From assembly GCA_963667195.1 (NCBI GenBank), contig OY762962.1, forward strand, positions 2,480,001 through 2,544,000: 64,000 bases of DNA, given 5' to 3'. The position numbers and the translations under genes are program-made. The notes under the pieces were generated by a model, which was given only the letters and a program-made list of their open reading frames with translations, had not been told where the DNA came from and did not search any database. Origin of the DNA: UBA7703 sp963667195. Its GTDB lineage: Bacteria > Bacillota > Clostridia > Christensenellales > CAG-138. Positions 42,532 through 49,618 of this stretch are shown here, in pieces. How positions within the stretch are numbered: position 1 is the first letter of the stretch; each line of letters starts with the position of its first letter.

Positions 42532-42669
42532 CAAAGCGCTTCGGCGCTTTGTGATGCAGAAATCGTGAATGCGACCCCGCAGTGAGACTCAGACGCTCAG
42601 CGGAAGACAGACGCAAGCACACGCGCGCAGGAACAACGCGCCTTCTGCATCACAAAACGCCGGAAGGCG
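42532..42669 (+). ncRNA. repeated structured RNA element, copy B
   Basis: P1 CAAAGCGC-TTCG-GCGCTTTG (42532-42551). P2 GTGATGCAG (42551-42559) / CTGCATCAC (42645-42653), which differs from copies A and C on both strands and so is compensatory. The variable region is about 85 nt. AAAA and P3 CGCC-GGAA-GGCG (42658-42669) follow. The start codon of the next gene (42695) is 25 nt downstream behind GGAGGG. Confidence 0.75.
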
Positions 42670-42694
42670 AAAAGAAGAAAGGAGGGAATTGACC

Positions 42695-42928
42695 ATGGAA
42701 AAACCCGATCGTGAAATGACCGAAGAAGAAAAACGCTTACAGCGGGAACAGGAAGAGCGCAGATCCAGAGTAGAGCGGGCAGCGGTTCAGATCGCTACTG
42801 TCGCTGTTCAATCGGGGCTCGGCGCGCGTGACTTCGAGTGGGCGTGCGATGCCGCAAAGGATCATCTTGTTTTTGCCAAACGCGAACCGATTTCTGGTGA
42901 AGCTCTGGGCGGAAATCGTCCTGGCTGA
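42695..42928 (+). CDS. 77-aa charged helical phage protein
   Basis: ATG 42695 follows GGAGGG. The N-terminal 40 residues are a highly charged helix (MTEEEKRLQREQEERR), then AAVQIATVAVQSGLGARDFEWACDAA. Unknown function. It is translated directly behind RNA element B, suggesting that element could control it. Confidence 0.6.
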   Translation: MEKPDREMTEEEKRLQREQEERRSRVERAAVQIATVAVQSGLGARDFEWACDAAKDHLVFAKREPISGEALGGNRPG

Positions 42929-42936
42929 CCTGTACA

Positions 42937-43045
42937 GCAAAGCGCTCCGGCGCTTTGCGATGGGCGTTCGAAATCAAGTCTGACCGTTACCAGCGGCGGC
43001 AGCTGCAAGGCTATCGGAACCCATCGCAAAACGCCGAAAACGGCG
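42937..43045 (+). ncRNA. repeated structured RNA element, copy C
   Basis: P1 GCAAAGCGC-TCCG-GCGCTTTGC (42937-42958). P2 GCGATGGG (42957-42964) / CCCATCGC (43020-43027). The variable region is 55 nt. AAAA then P3 CGCCG-AAAA-CGGCG (43032-43045), one base pair longer than in A with both bases changed. The next ATG (43066) is 21 nt on, with GAAGGAG between. Confidence 0.75.
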
Positions 43046-43065
43046 AAATAGAAAGAAGGAGCAGT

Positions 43066-43755
43066 ATGAACAGGTATATCGAATCCAAAGCGTCGGTGAC
43101 AGCAATCCAGTTCTGGAACACTGAAAGCTGCATGGAAGAGCTGAAGCAGCTCGGCGTAGAACCGATCAACATCCGGATCAAGGACGGAACCCCGCGGCTC
43201 ATTCTCAATAGCATTTTGTTCGGTGAAATGGAAGCAAAAGAAGGCGATTACGTCGTGAAGACTGACGGAGACGCAGGCGGCATAACTCTTGCGGCTTCGA
43301 AATTCGATTTCGAAAATAAATATCGCGTTTATGAAGCGTCTGAAGAAGCAGACTCGGAACCGGAGGCCCCTTCATCCGATTACCCCCGCAACCGTATTCT
43401 GAACGCGTTCCCGCGTCCGGATGCGCTGAACGAGATCTATTCAACCGGAGAAGTCGACCACCGCGGCGTGCCTGTGAACTACTCCATCTGGCGCGGAAAT
43501 CACTCCATCATGGGCTTGACGGGGATCCTGTTCCAGAACGGCATTCCGGGCGATTTTCATGATCCTGAATTGCAGGAGGGCGTCGAGGACACGGATCTGC
43601 TCGAGATGGTTCACGATCGATTGGTGCAGCTGCAAGATTACGTTGAAAATGGCGAGTGGATCGTGCAGGCGATCCTGTCCATCGAAGTGGCAATCAAGAA
43701 CATTCTTGCGTACCAAGCGTTTTGCCGCGACATCGGAGACAACAGCGGCTGCTGA
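43066..43755 (+). CDS. 229-aa two-part phage protein
   Basis: Residues 1-85 resemble the small phage domain with VTAIQFWN ... EGDYVVKTDGDAGGITLAASKFDFENKY, common in phages of many hosts (role unknown). The C-terminal 100 residues carry IHRG-like SIWRGNHSIMGLTGILFQNG and a long helix. ATG 43066 was chosen for its SD; earlier in-frame starts lie within RNA element C. Confidence 0.6.
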   Translation: MNRYIESKASVTAIQFWNTESCMEELKQLGVEPINIRIKDGTPRLILNSILFGEMEAKEGDYVVKTDGDAGGITLAASKFDFENKYRVYEASEEADSEPEAPSSDYPRNRILNAFPRPDALNEIYSTGEVDHRGVPVNYSIWRGNHSIMGLTGILFQNGIPGDFHDPELQEGVEDTDLLEMVHDRLVQLQDYVENGEWIVQAILSIEVAIKNILAYQAFCRDIGDNSGC

Positions 43756-43761
43756 CTTCCC

Positions 43762-43779
43762 GCCGCGCACGCGCGCGGC
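43762..43779 (+). other. GC hairpin directly before the tRNA-like locus
   Basis: GCCGCGC-ACGC-GCGCGGC, 7-bp stem, then ACATGGG, parallel to the hairpin plus ACACGGG before tRNA-Lys. Confidence 0.6.
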
Positions 43780-43784
43780 ACATG

Positions 43785-43883
43785 GGGCGCTTAGCTTACA
43801 GAGCATAGAGGCTCTGCGGCAGAGCATCCGACCGGAGTCAAATCCTCATCGGAAGAAGCCGGTTCGAACCCGGCAGCGCACCA
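43785..43883 (+). tRNA. tRNA-like locus with insertions, probably degenerate
   Basis: A clear T-arm GCCGG-TTCGAAC-CCGGC, a CCA, and acceptor GGGCGCT/AGCGCAC with one mismatch. D-arm sequence CTCTGCGGCAGAG is interrupted by about 15 extra nt containing a second AGAGCAT, and between the TCCGA/TCGGA anticodon-stem strands lie 17 nt instead of 7 (with an internal GAG/CTC stem). No standard anticodon can be assigned. It may be a pseudo-tRNA or an unusual processed tRNA. Confidence 0.4.
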
Positions 43884-43903
43884 CACAGTACCTTCTTCCT
43901 TCC

Positions 43904-44048
43904 ATCCCATCGAAGCGCTTCGGCGCTTCGAGATGGGGATCAGCACAGGATGGGAACTCCGCTTCACGGCAGCTCCCGCGGGCAGGTCGGGCCCGAAACG
44001 GATGGCTTACTCCTTTCACATCCGCCTATGCGCTCCTCATCTCGAAGC
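43904..44048 (+). ncRNA. repeated structured RNA element, copy D
   Basis: P1 CGAAGCGC-TTCG-GCGCTTCG (43911-43930), flanked by ATCCCAT/ATGGGGAT that can extend it. P2 GCTTCGAGATG (43925-43935) pairs perfectly with CATCTCGAAGC (44038-44048). Extended P1 and P2 share bases and exclude each other. The variable region is about 100 nt. P3 is absent; AGGAGG and the ATG at 44070 follow directly. Confidence 0.7.
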
Positions 44049-44069
44049 ATCGAACAGGAGGAACGAACA

Positions 44070-44195
44070 ATGGAAAAGCGATACGGCACGGTGATGATCT
44101 GCATCTACCTGATGGTAGCGAACATGCGGCGCCGGATCGCGCCCAGGAGAGGAGCAGCGCATGCCACTGTGCGGAAAATGCGGAAAACCGATTAA
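44070..44195 (+). CDS. 41-aa basic phage peptide
   Basis: ATG 44070 behind AGGAGG. A hydrophobic start (GTVMICIYLMVANM) and an Arg-rich end (RRRIAPRRG). It overlaps the next gene by 35 bp in another frame. It is the gene immediately behind RNA element D. Confidence 0.5.
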   Translation: MEKRYGTVMICIYLMVANMRRRIAPRRGAAHATVRKMRKTD

Positions 44196-44544
44196 TTTCA
44201 TCCCGATGGAAAACGGCAAGAAGATGCCGGTTGACGCGCAGATGGTATACGTGCGCAAAGATCCGGAAGGGTTGGTTAAGGCGATCGAGGTTATTGGCCT
44301 GACCGGGCGGACGTTCAACGCGAATTATGCGACGAAGGGCGCGCCGGGCACGATCAAAGCGTTCCAAACGCATTGGCCGAACTGCGCGGAGGGGATCACC
44401 CGCACCGCGAAGCTGAGCCAAACGGAGTGGCGCAAGCGGCAAGAGGGAGCTCGGCCGACGCGCAACACGAAGACCAAGCACCACCCGCACTATGACCCGT
44501 ACAAGAAGCCGGAGCCAAAGCCAGAGCAAATCGCGCTTTTTTAG
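44161..44544 (+). CDS. zinc-finger-like phage protein
   Basis: 127 aa. CGKCGKPINFIPMENGKKMPVD at the N-terminus with a later HWPNC suggests a Cys/His zinc site, as in a common family of small phage proteins. The C-terminal 40 residues are basic and His/Lys/Pro-rich. AGGAGAGGAG precedes the ATG. Function unknown. Confidence 0.65.
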   Translation: MPLCGKCGKPINFIPMENGKKMPVDAQMVYVRKDPEGLVKAIEVIGLTGRTFNANYATKGAPGTIKAFQTHWPNCAEGITRTAKLSQTEWRKRQEGARPTRNTKTKHHPHYDPYKKPEPKPEQIALF

Positions 44545-44582
44545 CGCATTGCATATCAAAAAAAGAAAAAGGAGAAAATCAC

Positions 44583-44942
44583 ATGGAAATGGAGAAAACC
44601 CTTGAGCACGTCGGCCGGAATATCCGGCGTGTGCGTAAAGCCGCAGGGGAAACGCAAACGCAGCTGGGCGAAGCGGTTGGCGTCGTACAGCAGAGCGTTG
44701 CAGCGTGGGAAAGCGCGCGCTGCATGCCGGACATGCAATCGTTGATCAACATCGCGAAGCACTACAGCATCACCACCGACGCGATTCTCGGACTCGGCGG
44801 AGAGCTGCCGGATCTGGATCACGGGAGATTGAACGAACTGCGCGAAAACATGGAGCTTGCGAGCAAGCTTCCGGAGGACATGCGCGCCAGCATTCTCGCA
44901 CTGATCCGGCTTGAGCGCGTCGGCCTGCAGATCGCAAGCTAA
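44583..44942 (+). CDS. second XRE-family regulator
   Basis: 119 aa. Helix-turn-helix in residues 8-65 (RRVRKAAGETQTQLGEAVGVVQQSVAAWE, then ITTDAILGL). The tail LNELRENMELASKLPEDM is helical. It sits at the end of the tRNA/RNA-element block, just before the putative origin, and may regulate replication or early genes. AAGGAG lies upstream. Confidence 0.8.
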   Translation: MEMEKTLEHVGRNIRRVRKAAGETQTQLGEAVGVVQQSVAAWESARCMPDMQSLINIAKHYSITTDAILGLGGELPDLDHGRLNELRENMELASKLPEDMRASILALIRLERVGLQIAS

Positions 44943-45234
44943 TCTTCTTATATATATGCAAGGGCGAAAAGATCTATTTTTTTTCGCCCTTGTATACGGT
45001 GATAACAAATCGTGAACGAAAGCAGGATTGAAACGAGATAGACCAGCAGACAGAATACTCCTGCTATTCTTGCAGATCATCCAGCGGCGCAGCCGCACAT
45101 CGCGAAGCGCGTTCCCCAGCAGTCCGGCTGTGGATGGAGTGGAAAAAGTGGATAAGTCTAACGCACCTTATCCACGTTTTCTCACACTATCCACAGCTCT
45201 CTCGTAACCAGAAACGACAAACGGAGGCAATCAC
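44943..45234 (+). other. putative replication origin with nested palindrome
   Basis: 292 bases without a gene. At 44959-44995 a CAAGGGCGAAAA/TTTTCGCCCTTG hairpin. At 45127-45197 nested inverted repeats: outer GCTGTGGAT/ATCCACAGC (45127-45135, 45189-45197), inner GTGGATAAG/CTTATCCAC (45148-45156, 45167-45175), with partly paired GAAAAA/TTTTC between. Each arm reads like a DnaA box (TTATCCACA). It lies immediately before the Rep gene, as a rolling-circle or theta origin would. Confidence 0.55.
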
Positions 45235-46278
45235 GTGAAAAAGCGACAGTATGCAGCAGAGCGCTATGAAGATCTCTACAGCATCAACGGAGAACGTGAG
45301 CTGAGAGAATCGATCTCGCGTTTTGTCACGACATATTGCGCCAAGACGAATTTTGCCGGGAAGATGCTGGAACTGGACGGGTATGCCCTATGGAACACGC
45401 GCGCACAGGTCATCGAAGCGAACAAGGCCAGGCATGAACAGAGCGCGAAGGTGATTCAGAACCGAAACCATCAAAACGCAGAGCGAAAGATTGTCCAGCT
45501 GGTTAATGAATACTTCAAAGCTGGCGATCTCGAGATGTTTGGTTCCTTTGTCGTAGAGCCGAAGGACAGGGCGGAAGCATTTCGCTCGTTTGATTGGTTC
45601 ATCCGCACACTGAGAAAAATCTATCTCGAGCATGGAATGGAACTGTTCTACCTGTACATTGACGAAGCCGAAGGACCGGACGGTGAGCCGATCCGGTTCC
45701 ACTATCACATTTTCGTGAATCTCGGCGGCGGGATCACCCGAGATATGGTTGAAGACCTTTGGCGCTCACGCTTTGGCATTGCAAACGGAACGCGCCTGGT
45801 TGAAACCGAGTTTGGTTTAACAGGTATCGCGAAATATGTTCTTAAAGCACCACTGGCGGTGAAAAACCGTAGAAAGTGGGCATGCAGCCGGAACATGAAA
45901 AGACCGGACGACCATCGCAGCACCCGACTGCCGAACGGAAAGACTTTGAGCAAAAAACGCATGCTGGATCTGCTGGAAAATCGGCTGGATCCGAAGAAGT
46001 TTTTCGAGGACGCCTTCCCGCAATATCGGTTCATAGACATCCGCGCCAAGCGGTCTGAGTTTGTCGGCGGCGTCTATCTATACGTGCGGATGCGAAAAAA
46101 AGACGAATCGGACATCCGGACACCAAGTGCGGGCGCGCATGCGCGTAGCGCGCGCACCAATATCAAATCAGTATCAACCACCCGCCAACGCGGTAGCGGC
46201 GCGGGCGGCATGCCGGACTTAGAACCGGACAATCGGACAGAAAAAGAACCAATTTTTGATGACGATCGACATATGTAG
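45235..46278 (+). CDS. HUH-type replication initiator (Rep)
   Basis: 347 aa, GTG start behind GGAGG. The HUH motif is FHYHIFVNL (about residues 155-163) and a YxxK-type catalytic motif IAKYVLK lies about 45 residues on (Tyr near 201). Before them is an acidic LYIDEAEG strand. This order is that of rolling-circle Rep endonucleases, which nick the origin and stay covalently bound through Tyr. The C-terminal 60 residues are low-complexity. The upstream nested palindrome is the likely target. Confidence 0.75.
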   Translation: MKKRQYAAERYEDLYSINGERELRESISRFVTTYCAKTNFAGKMLELDGYALWNTRAQVIEANKARHEQSAKVIQNRNHQNAERKIVQLVNEYFKAGDLEMFGSFVVEPKDRAEAFRSFDWFIRTLRKIYLEHGMELFYLYIDEAEGPDGEPIRFHYHIFVNLGGGITRDMVEDLWRSRFGIANGTRLVETEFGLTGIAKYVLKAPLAVKNRRKWACSRNMKRPDDHRSTRLPNGKTLSKKRMLDLLENRLDPKKFFEDAFPQYRFIDIRAKRSEFVGGVYLYVRMRKKDESDIRTPSAGAHARSARTNIKSVSTTRQRGSGAGGMPDLEPDNRTEKEPIFDDDRHM

Positions 46279-46340
46279 CGTCTTTTTCACGGGCGCTTAT
46301 TTATGGTACCCGCTGCGCGCGGGTGAAAGGAGAAAGATAC

Positions 46341-46868
46341 GTGTTGGTTGATATGCGAGGCGAGATATGGAAGGACATAAACGGCTACGGCGGGAAATAT
46401 CAGGTAAATCCACTTGGAGAGATACGGCATGTTTACAGAAAAAAGAGCGTTCGTCTTTTTGGGTACGAACACCACGGCGACTATGTCGTTAAATTGAGCA
46501 TGAATAACAAGCCAAAAGTGCACATGATATCGCACATTGTCGCGGACGCATTCCTTCCACGGAAAAACGCCGAATATGTCTTGTGGCATAAAAACGGCGT
46601 GCTATCTGACAATTTTGTCGGCAACCTGCAGTGGATCAGCAGGCGTGAACTTGGTAAGCGTACCACACTGCTCTCCGATAGGCGAAAGACGGTAGCGAAG
46701 ATATCTCGAGATGGAGAGATAGTAAGCTTCTATCCGAGCGCACGCGCGGCGGCCCGGGCAAACAATATGAGTTATCAAACGGTTCTTGACCGATGCAACA
46801 ACAAGGTTAAAAAACCTTATGAGTTGGACAACCATAACTACGTATTTTCCGACGATTTGGTCGGGTGA
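46341..46868 (+). CDS. HNH homing endonuclease (NUMOD4-HNH)
   Basis: 175 aa from GTG 46341 (AAGGAG 8 nt upstream). NUMOD4 motif EIWKDINGYGGKYQVNPLGEI, HNH core MISHIVADAFLP ... VLWHKNGVLSDNFVGNLQW, then a NUMOD1-like VSFYPSARAAARANNMSYQT DNA-binding segment. Such free-standing endonucleases move between phage genomes. No intron or disrupted gene is seen around it, so it sits intercistronically. A GC hairpin (46308-46324) lies just upstream. Confidence 0.88.
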   Translation: MLVDMRGEIWKDINGYGGKYQVNPLGEIRHVYRKKSVRLFGYEHHGDYVVKLSMNNKPKVHMISHIVADAFLPRKNAEYVLWHKNGVLSDNFVGNLQWISRRELGKRTTLLSDRRKTVAKISRDGEIVSFYPSARAAARANNMSYQTVLDRCNNKVKKPYELDNHNYVFSDDLVG

Positions 46869-46880
46869 GGAGAAATAGCA

Positions 46881-47558
46881 ATGAAAGTAAGTAAAGTCGC
46901 ACAGTTATGCAAATCGGAGCGGAATATTACGCTCATCAACGCGAACGAAGAAGACGAAAAACCGACGCAGTGGGTCGGAACCACGCAAGCAATTTATCCG
47001 ATTTACGGATTGCGCACGCTGAACAAAGACCAGTTATACACGATTTTTGACATTACGGAAAAGCAGGCGGGAAAGATCAGGTATACCGAGACTTCCGCAA
47101 ACAAGATCGCGTTTCGACTCGATCAGCATGATTATTCTGAAAAATATATTCAGCCTCTCAGCGTAAGCATTTCGGACGGAGGGAGCCTTTATATCCCGTT
47201 TGACACTTCGAAAGGGATGCGGCTTGTCGATCGCGTCTATCTCATGGCTATGACGAAGGATATCGAGCTGCTTACTTATAGCGAACGACAGACGGCGGAC
47301 GGAAAGATCTACATTGTCGCGCGGATGGGTATATTGATCGTTGGAATCGTCACGCCAAGATTTAATGCGGGCGGGGATAAGGATTTACAGAAGTTCGCAG
47401 CGTTATTTGCGTCTCGCATGGATTATGCGTGGACGATAGCAAACGCGGAGAAGCAAGCCGTCGAGCGCCGCGACGCGGAAGAGCAGCTGACTTTGATCGA
47501 TCCTGAAACGGGTGAGATCACCGAAAGTTCTGATGAGGAGGACGAAGAGGATGCCTGA
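46881..47558 (+). CDS. 225-aa phage protein, unknown
   Basis: ATG 46881 behind GAGGAG. The body is soluble and mixed alpha/beta (e.g. LNKDQLYTIFDITEKQAGKI, YIVARMGILIVGIVTP), ending in a very acidic tail (ESSDEEDEEDA), like DNA-mimic or ssDNA-binding partner tails. It follows Rep apart from the HNH gene, so a replication accessory role is possible. No family recognised. Confidence 0.6.
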   Translation: MKVSKVAQLCKSERNITLINANEEDEKPTQWVGTTQAIYPIYGLRTLNKDQLYTIFDITEKQAGKIRYTETSANKIAFRLDQHDYSEKYIQPLSVSISDGGSLYIPFDTSKGMRLVDRVYLMAMTKDIELLTYSERQTADGKIYIVARMGILIVGIVTPRFNAGGDKDLQKFAALFASRMDYAWTIANAEKQAVERRDAEEQLTLIDPETGEITESSDEEDEEDA

Positions 47559-48141
47559 GAAAACAGACTGGGTTGGACTCGTAGAAGGAACGCGGCGCAC
47601 GGATCAGCGCACCCGCAACATTATCAACAGCAGCAACTGGGACTGCCCGGAGAACGCGATCAGAGCTCTGATGCAGCATGTCGCTGCCGGCCGCGACATC
47701 TTCGACCACGGCGAGATCATCGGCAAGGCAGTGACGCTCTATCAGCCGTACGCCTCCTTCATGGCGGTGAACGAGAAGTTCAACGAAACGCGCAGCTGGA
47801 GCACGAACTATCGCGGCACGGTGTTTATTCACGCGGGACTGCGCCTGCCGGCGCACGGATCGCCGGAGGAAGCGCACGCGCAAGAGCTGCTTCGCGGATC
47901 CGCGCACCTATCTGACACACCGTTGCAGAATCTGCCCCGTGGCGTTCTGCTCAGCTGCGGCACCCTGGTCGACTGCGTTCGCATGGATGAGGAGTATTGC
48001 GCGCGGATGGAGGACACGCGCGAGTATCAACTCGGTTGGTATTCGCCCGGGCGCTACGCATGGATCTTCGAAGACATGAAGCCTCTGCCGGAGCTTGTCC
48101 CGTTCAATGGGCAGCTGAGCTTGTGGGACGTGAGGATTTGA
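47551..48141 (+). CDS. ASCH-domain protein
   Basis: 196 aa, ATG 47551 overlapping the previous gene by 8 bp. AVTLYQPYASFMAVNEKFNE and TRSWSTNYRGTVFIHAG are classic ASCH motifs, and YAWIFEDMKPL closes the domain. ASCH domains bind RNA or modified nucleotides and are frequent in phage genomes. Residues 1-55 are an extra helical part. Confidence 0.8.
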   Translation: MPEKTDWVGLVEGTRRTDQRTRNIINSSNWDCPENAIRALMQHVAAGRDIFDHGEIIGKAVTLYQPYASFMAVNEKFNETRSWSTNYRGTVFIHAGLRLPAHGSPEEAHAQELLRGSAHLSDTPLQNLPRGVLLSCGTLVDCVRMDEEYCARMEDTREYQLGWYSPGRYAWIFEDMKPLPELVPFNGQLSLWDVRI

Positions 48142-48142
48142 C

Positions 48143-48487
48143 ATGGCGCATGATAAGAAACTGTACGCATTGATCAATATCGCGAGCGGCGTTGAAACGG
48201 AGTGCATCACAACGACGGATTTCACGGAAGCGCAAAAGCACTATCAGAAGTGCTTCCGAACCAGCGGTACGACGCCGCGCCTGTTTGTCAATGGCAAAAA
48301 GATGACGATCTGCGAAAGCGACAAACTCTTCGGCTTGCAGCATTCAAGCCCGTGGCGCGGAAATAAATCCGTCTCGGAAGAAGAGGAGCCAAAGGACACA
48401 CAGAAATTTACCGACATGCATGTAAAAATCGCCGCGCAGAAAAAGCGCACAAGCCACAAGCAGCCCCCCAGGGGCGGGCGTGTATAG
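48143..48487 (+). CDS. 114-aa phage protein, unknown
   Basis: ATG 48143 directly after the ASCH gene. The N-terminal 60 residues look like a small alpha/beta fold (KLYALINIASGVETECITT). The C-terminus is lysine-rich and disordered. No family recognised. Confidence 0.5.
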   Translation: MAHDKKLYALINIASGVETECITTTDFTEAQKHYQKCFRTSGTTPRLFVNGKKMTICESDKLFGLQHSSPWRGNKSVSEEEEPKDTQKFTDMHVKIAAQKKRTSHKQPPRGGRV

Positions 48488-48558
48488 CCTCACGGCGGTA
48501 TCTTTCCGGCAAGGTACGTTTGAGGGGCTTCAAAGATCGATTAGAACGGGGTGTAGAC

Positions 48559-48993
48559 ATGATTAAAAACAACATCAACAAGGAACTGAAAAAAGCGAAC
48601 AAGTCGCAGGCATGGCTAGCCTTGTTTACGGGAATATCCACGGGTATGATCTCGCAGCTGGTGAGCGGTCGGTCGATCCCGACGCAACCGGAACTGGCTC
48701 TGATAAGCGCTGCTTTTCTATGCCATCAGGAGAACCTGTATTCAGCGGACGTTCTAGCCCTGATCAAGGATGCGGAGAAGCCGGAGCAGCCGGGCGGGAA
48801 GTCATACCGCGGGAAGCATGTTTTGCTCACAGATGAGCTGGCAGCCGATGTAGACGCATACGGTGCAAAATTCGGCCTGACGCGCAACGAAGCATCACGA
48901 ACGCTGATCATCATCGGACTGCGTGATGTTAAGGACAAAAAGATAACGGTGTTTGATCAGGTCGCGGTTCAAGACTTGCTTGGAGGAATGTAG
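48559..48993 (+). CDS. composite HTH plus ribbon-helix-helix-like regulator
   Basis: 144 aa, ATG 48559. Residues 5-60 form a helix-turn-helix (KSQAWLALFTGISTGMISQLVSG), and residues about 85-125 (HVLLTDELAADVDAYGAKFGLTRNEASRTLIIIGL) look like an RHH/CopG-type unit. Two DNA-binding modules in one small phage protein are uncommon. It may be an early or middle regulator. Confidence 0.65.
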   Translation: MIKNNINKELKKANKSQAWLALFTGISTGMISQLVSGRSIPTQPELALISAAFLCHQENLYSADVLALIKDAEKPEQPGGKSYRGKHVLLTDELAADVDAYGAKFGLTRNEASRTLIIIGLRDVKDKKITVFDQVAVQDLLGGM

Positions 48994-49006
48994 GAGGTGA
49001 TGAACG

Positions 49007-49588
49007 ATGTTCAAACGAATAATCCCGCTATTGCTGCTAATCCTGCTGACGGTTGAGCTTGCGCATGCTGCATTCACGTCGGCGGCGCGCGCGGAGATGC
49101 CGGATCAAACGCCGCAGCCAGACACCGTTGTGAACATAGGCGTGGAGCCCACGCAAAGCCCTGCGCCGCAGCCTCGGCCGACAGCGGTGATTTATGACTA
49201 CCACACGGGGACAGACCAGATCGAAGCCGTCGCGCGCGGCATGTGGGGGCTGAACACGACGGATGAGAAGCGCGGGTTTGCGTTTCTGGTCGTGAACCGC
49301 ACCTATTGCCAGCAGCTGCGCGCGGATGGTAAGCGCGAGTGGGCAGACAGCATCAAAGGCAACGTGGAGCAGCCGGGCGAATTCTTTTTCTATGATCCGG
49401 ACGCGCCCGTGTCAAAAGAGAACTATGAGCTGGCGGAACTGTACATCAACGCGCAAACCACTTTCATTCTGACGAAGGCATACACCGGGTACCCGTTCCC
49501 AGCAACCATGCTGTTTATGGCGTGGGACGGTGAAAGAATGAGCTTCATGACCGAGCGCGGCGGCGAGCCGTGGTATTACGGGAAATGA
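49007..49588 (+). CDS. secreted cell-wall-hydrolase-like protein
   Basis: 193 aa. A signal peptide (about 1-28, LLLLILLTVELAHAAFTSA) and a Pro-rich linker lead to a domain starting IEAVARGMWGLNTTDEKRGFAFLVVNR, similar to the SleB/CwlJ cell wall hydrolase fold, but I cannot verify catalytic residues. GGAGGTGATG lies upstream. A secreted protein within early phage genes suggests action on the envelope, perhaps in lysis or exclusion. Confidence 0.55.
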   Translation: MFKRIIPLLLLILLTVELAHAAFTSAARAEMPDQTPQPDTVVNIGVEPTQSPAPQPRPTAVIYDYHTGTDQIEAVARGMWGLNTTDEKRGFAFLVVNRTYCQQLRADGKREWADSIKGNVEQPGEFFFYDPDAPVSKENYELAELYINAQTTFILTKAYTGYPFPATMLFMAWDGERMSFMTERGGEPWYYGK

Positions 49589-49618
49589 CACGAATAACGC
49601 GAGCTGAAGGAGCTGACT

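Noticed and set aside
43785..43883. Selenocysteine or opal-suppressor tRNA (a TCA triplet lies in the anticodon region)
   Set aside because: TCA is not placed in a 7-nt loop with U33, and the acceptor/T-arm lengths do not fit tRNA-Sec.
41860..44048. CRISPR array from repeated GC-rich units
   Set aside because: Units are only four, unevenly spaced (about 190-970 bp), with paired arms and compensatory changes; no constant direct repeat/spacer rhythm and no cas genes.
44959..44995. Intrinsic terminator after the second XRE gene
   Set aside because: The stem is good but the T run is inside the hairpin and nothing T-rich follows on the plus strand.
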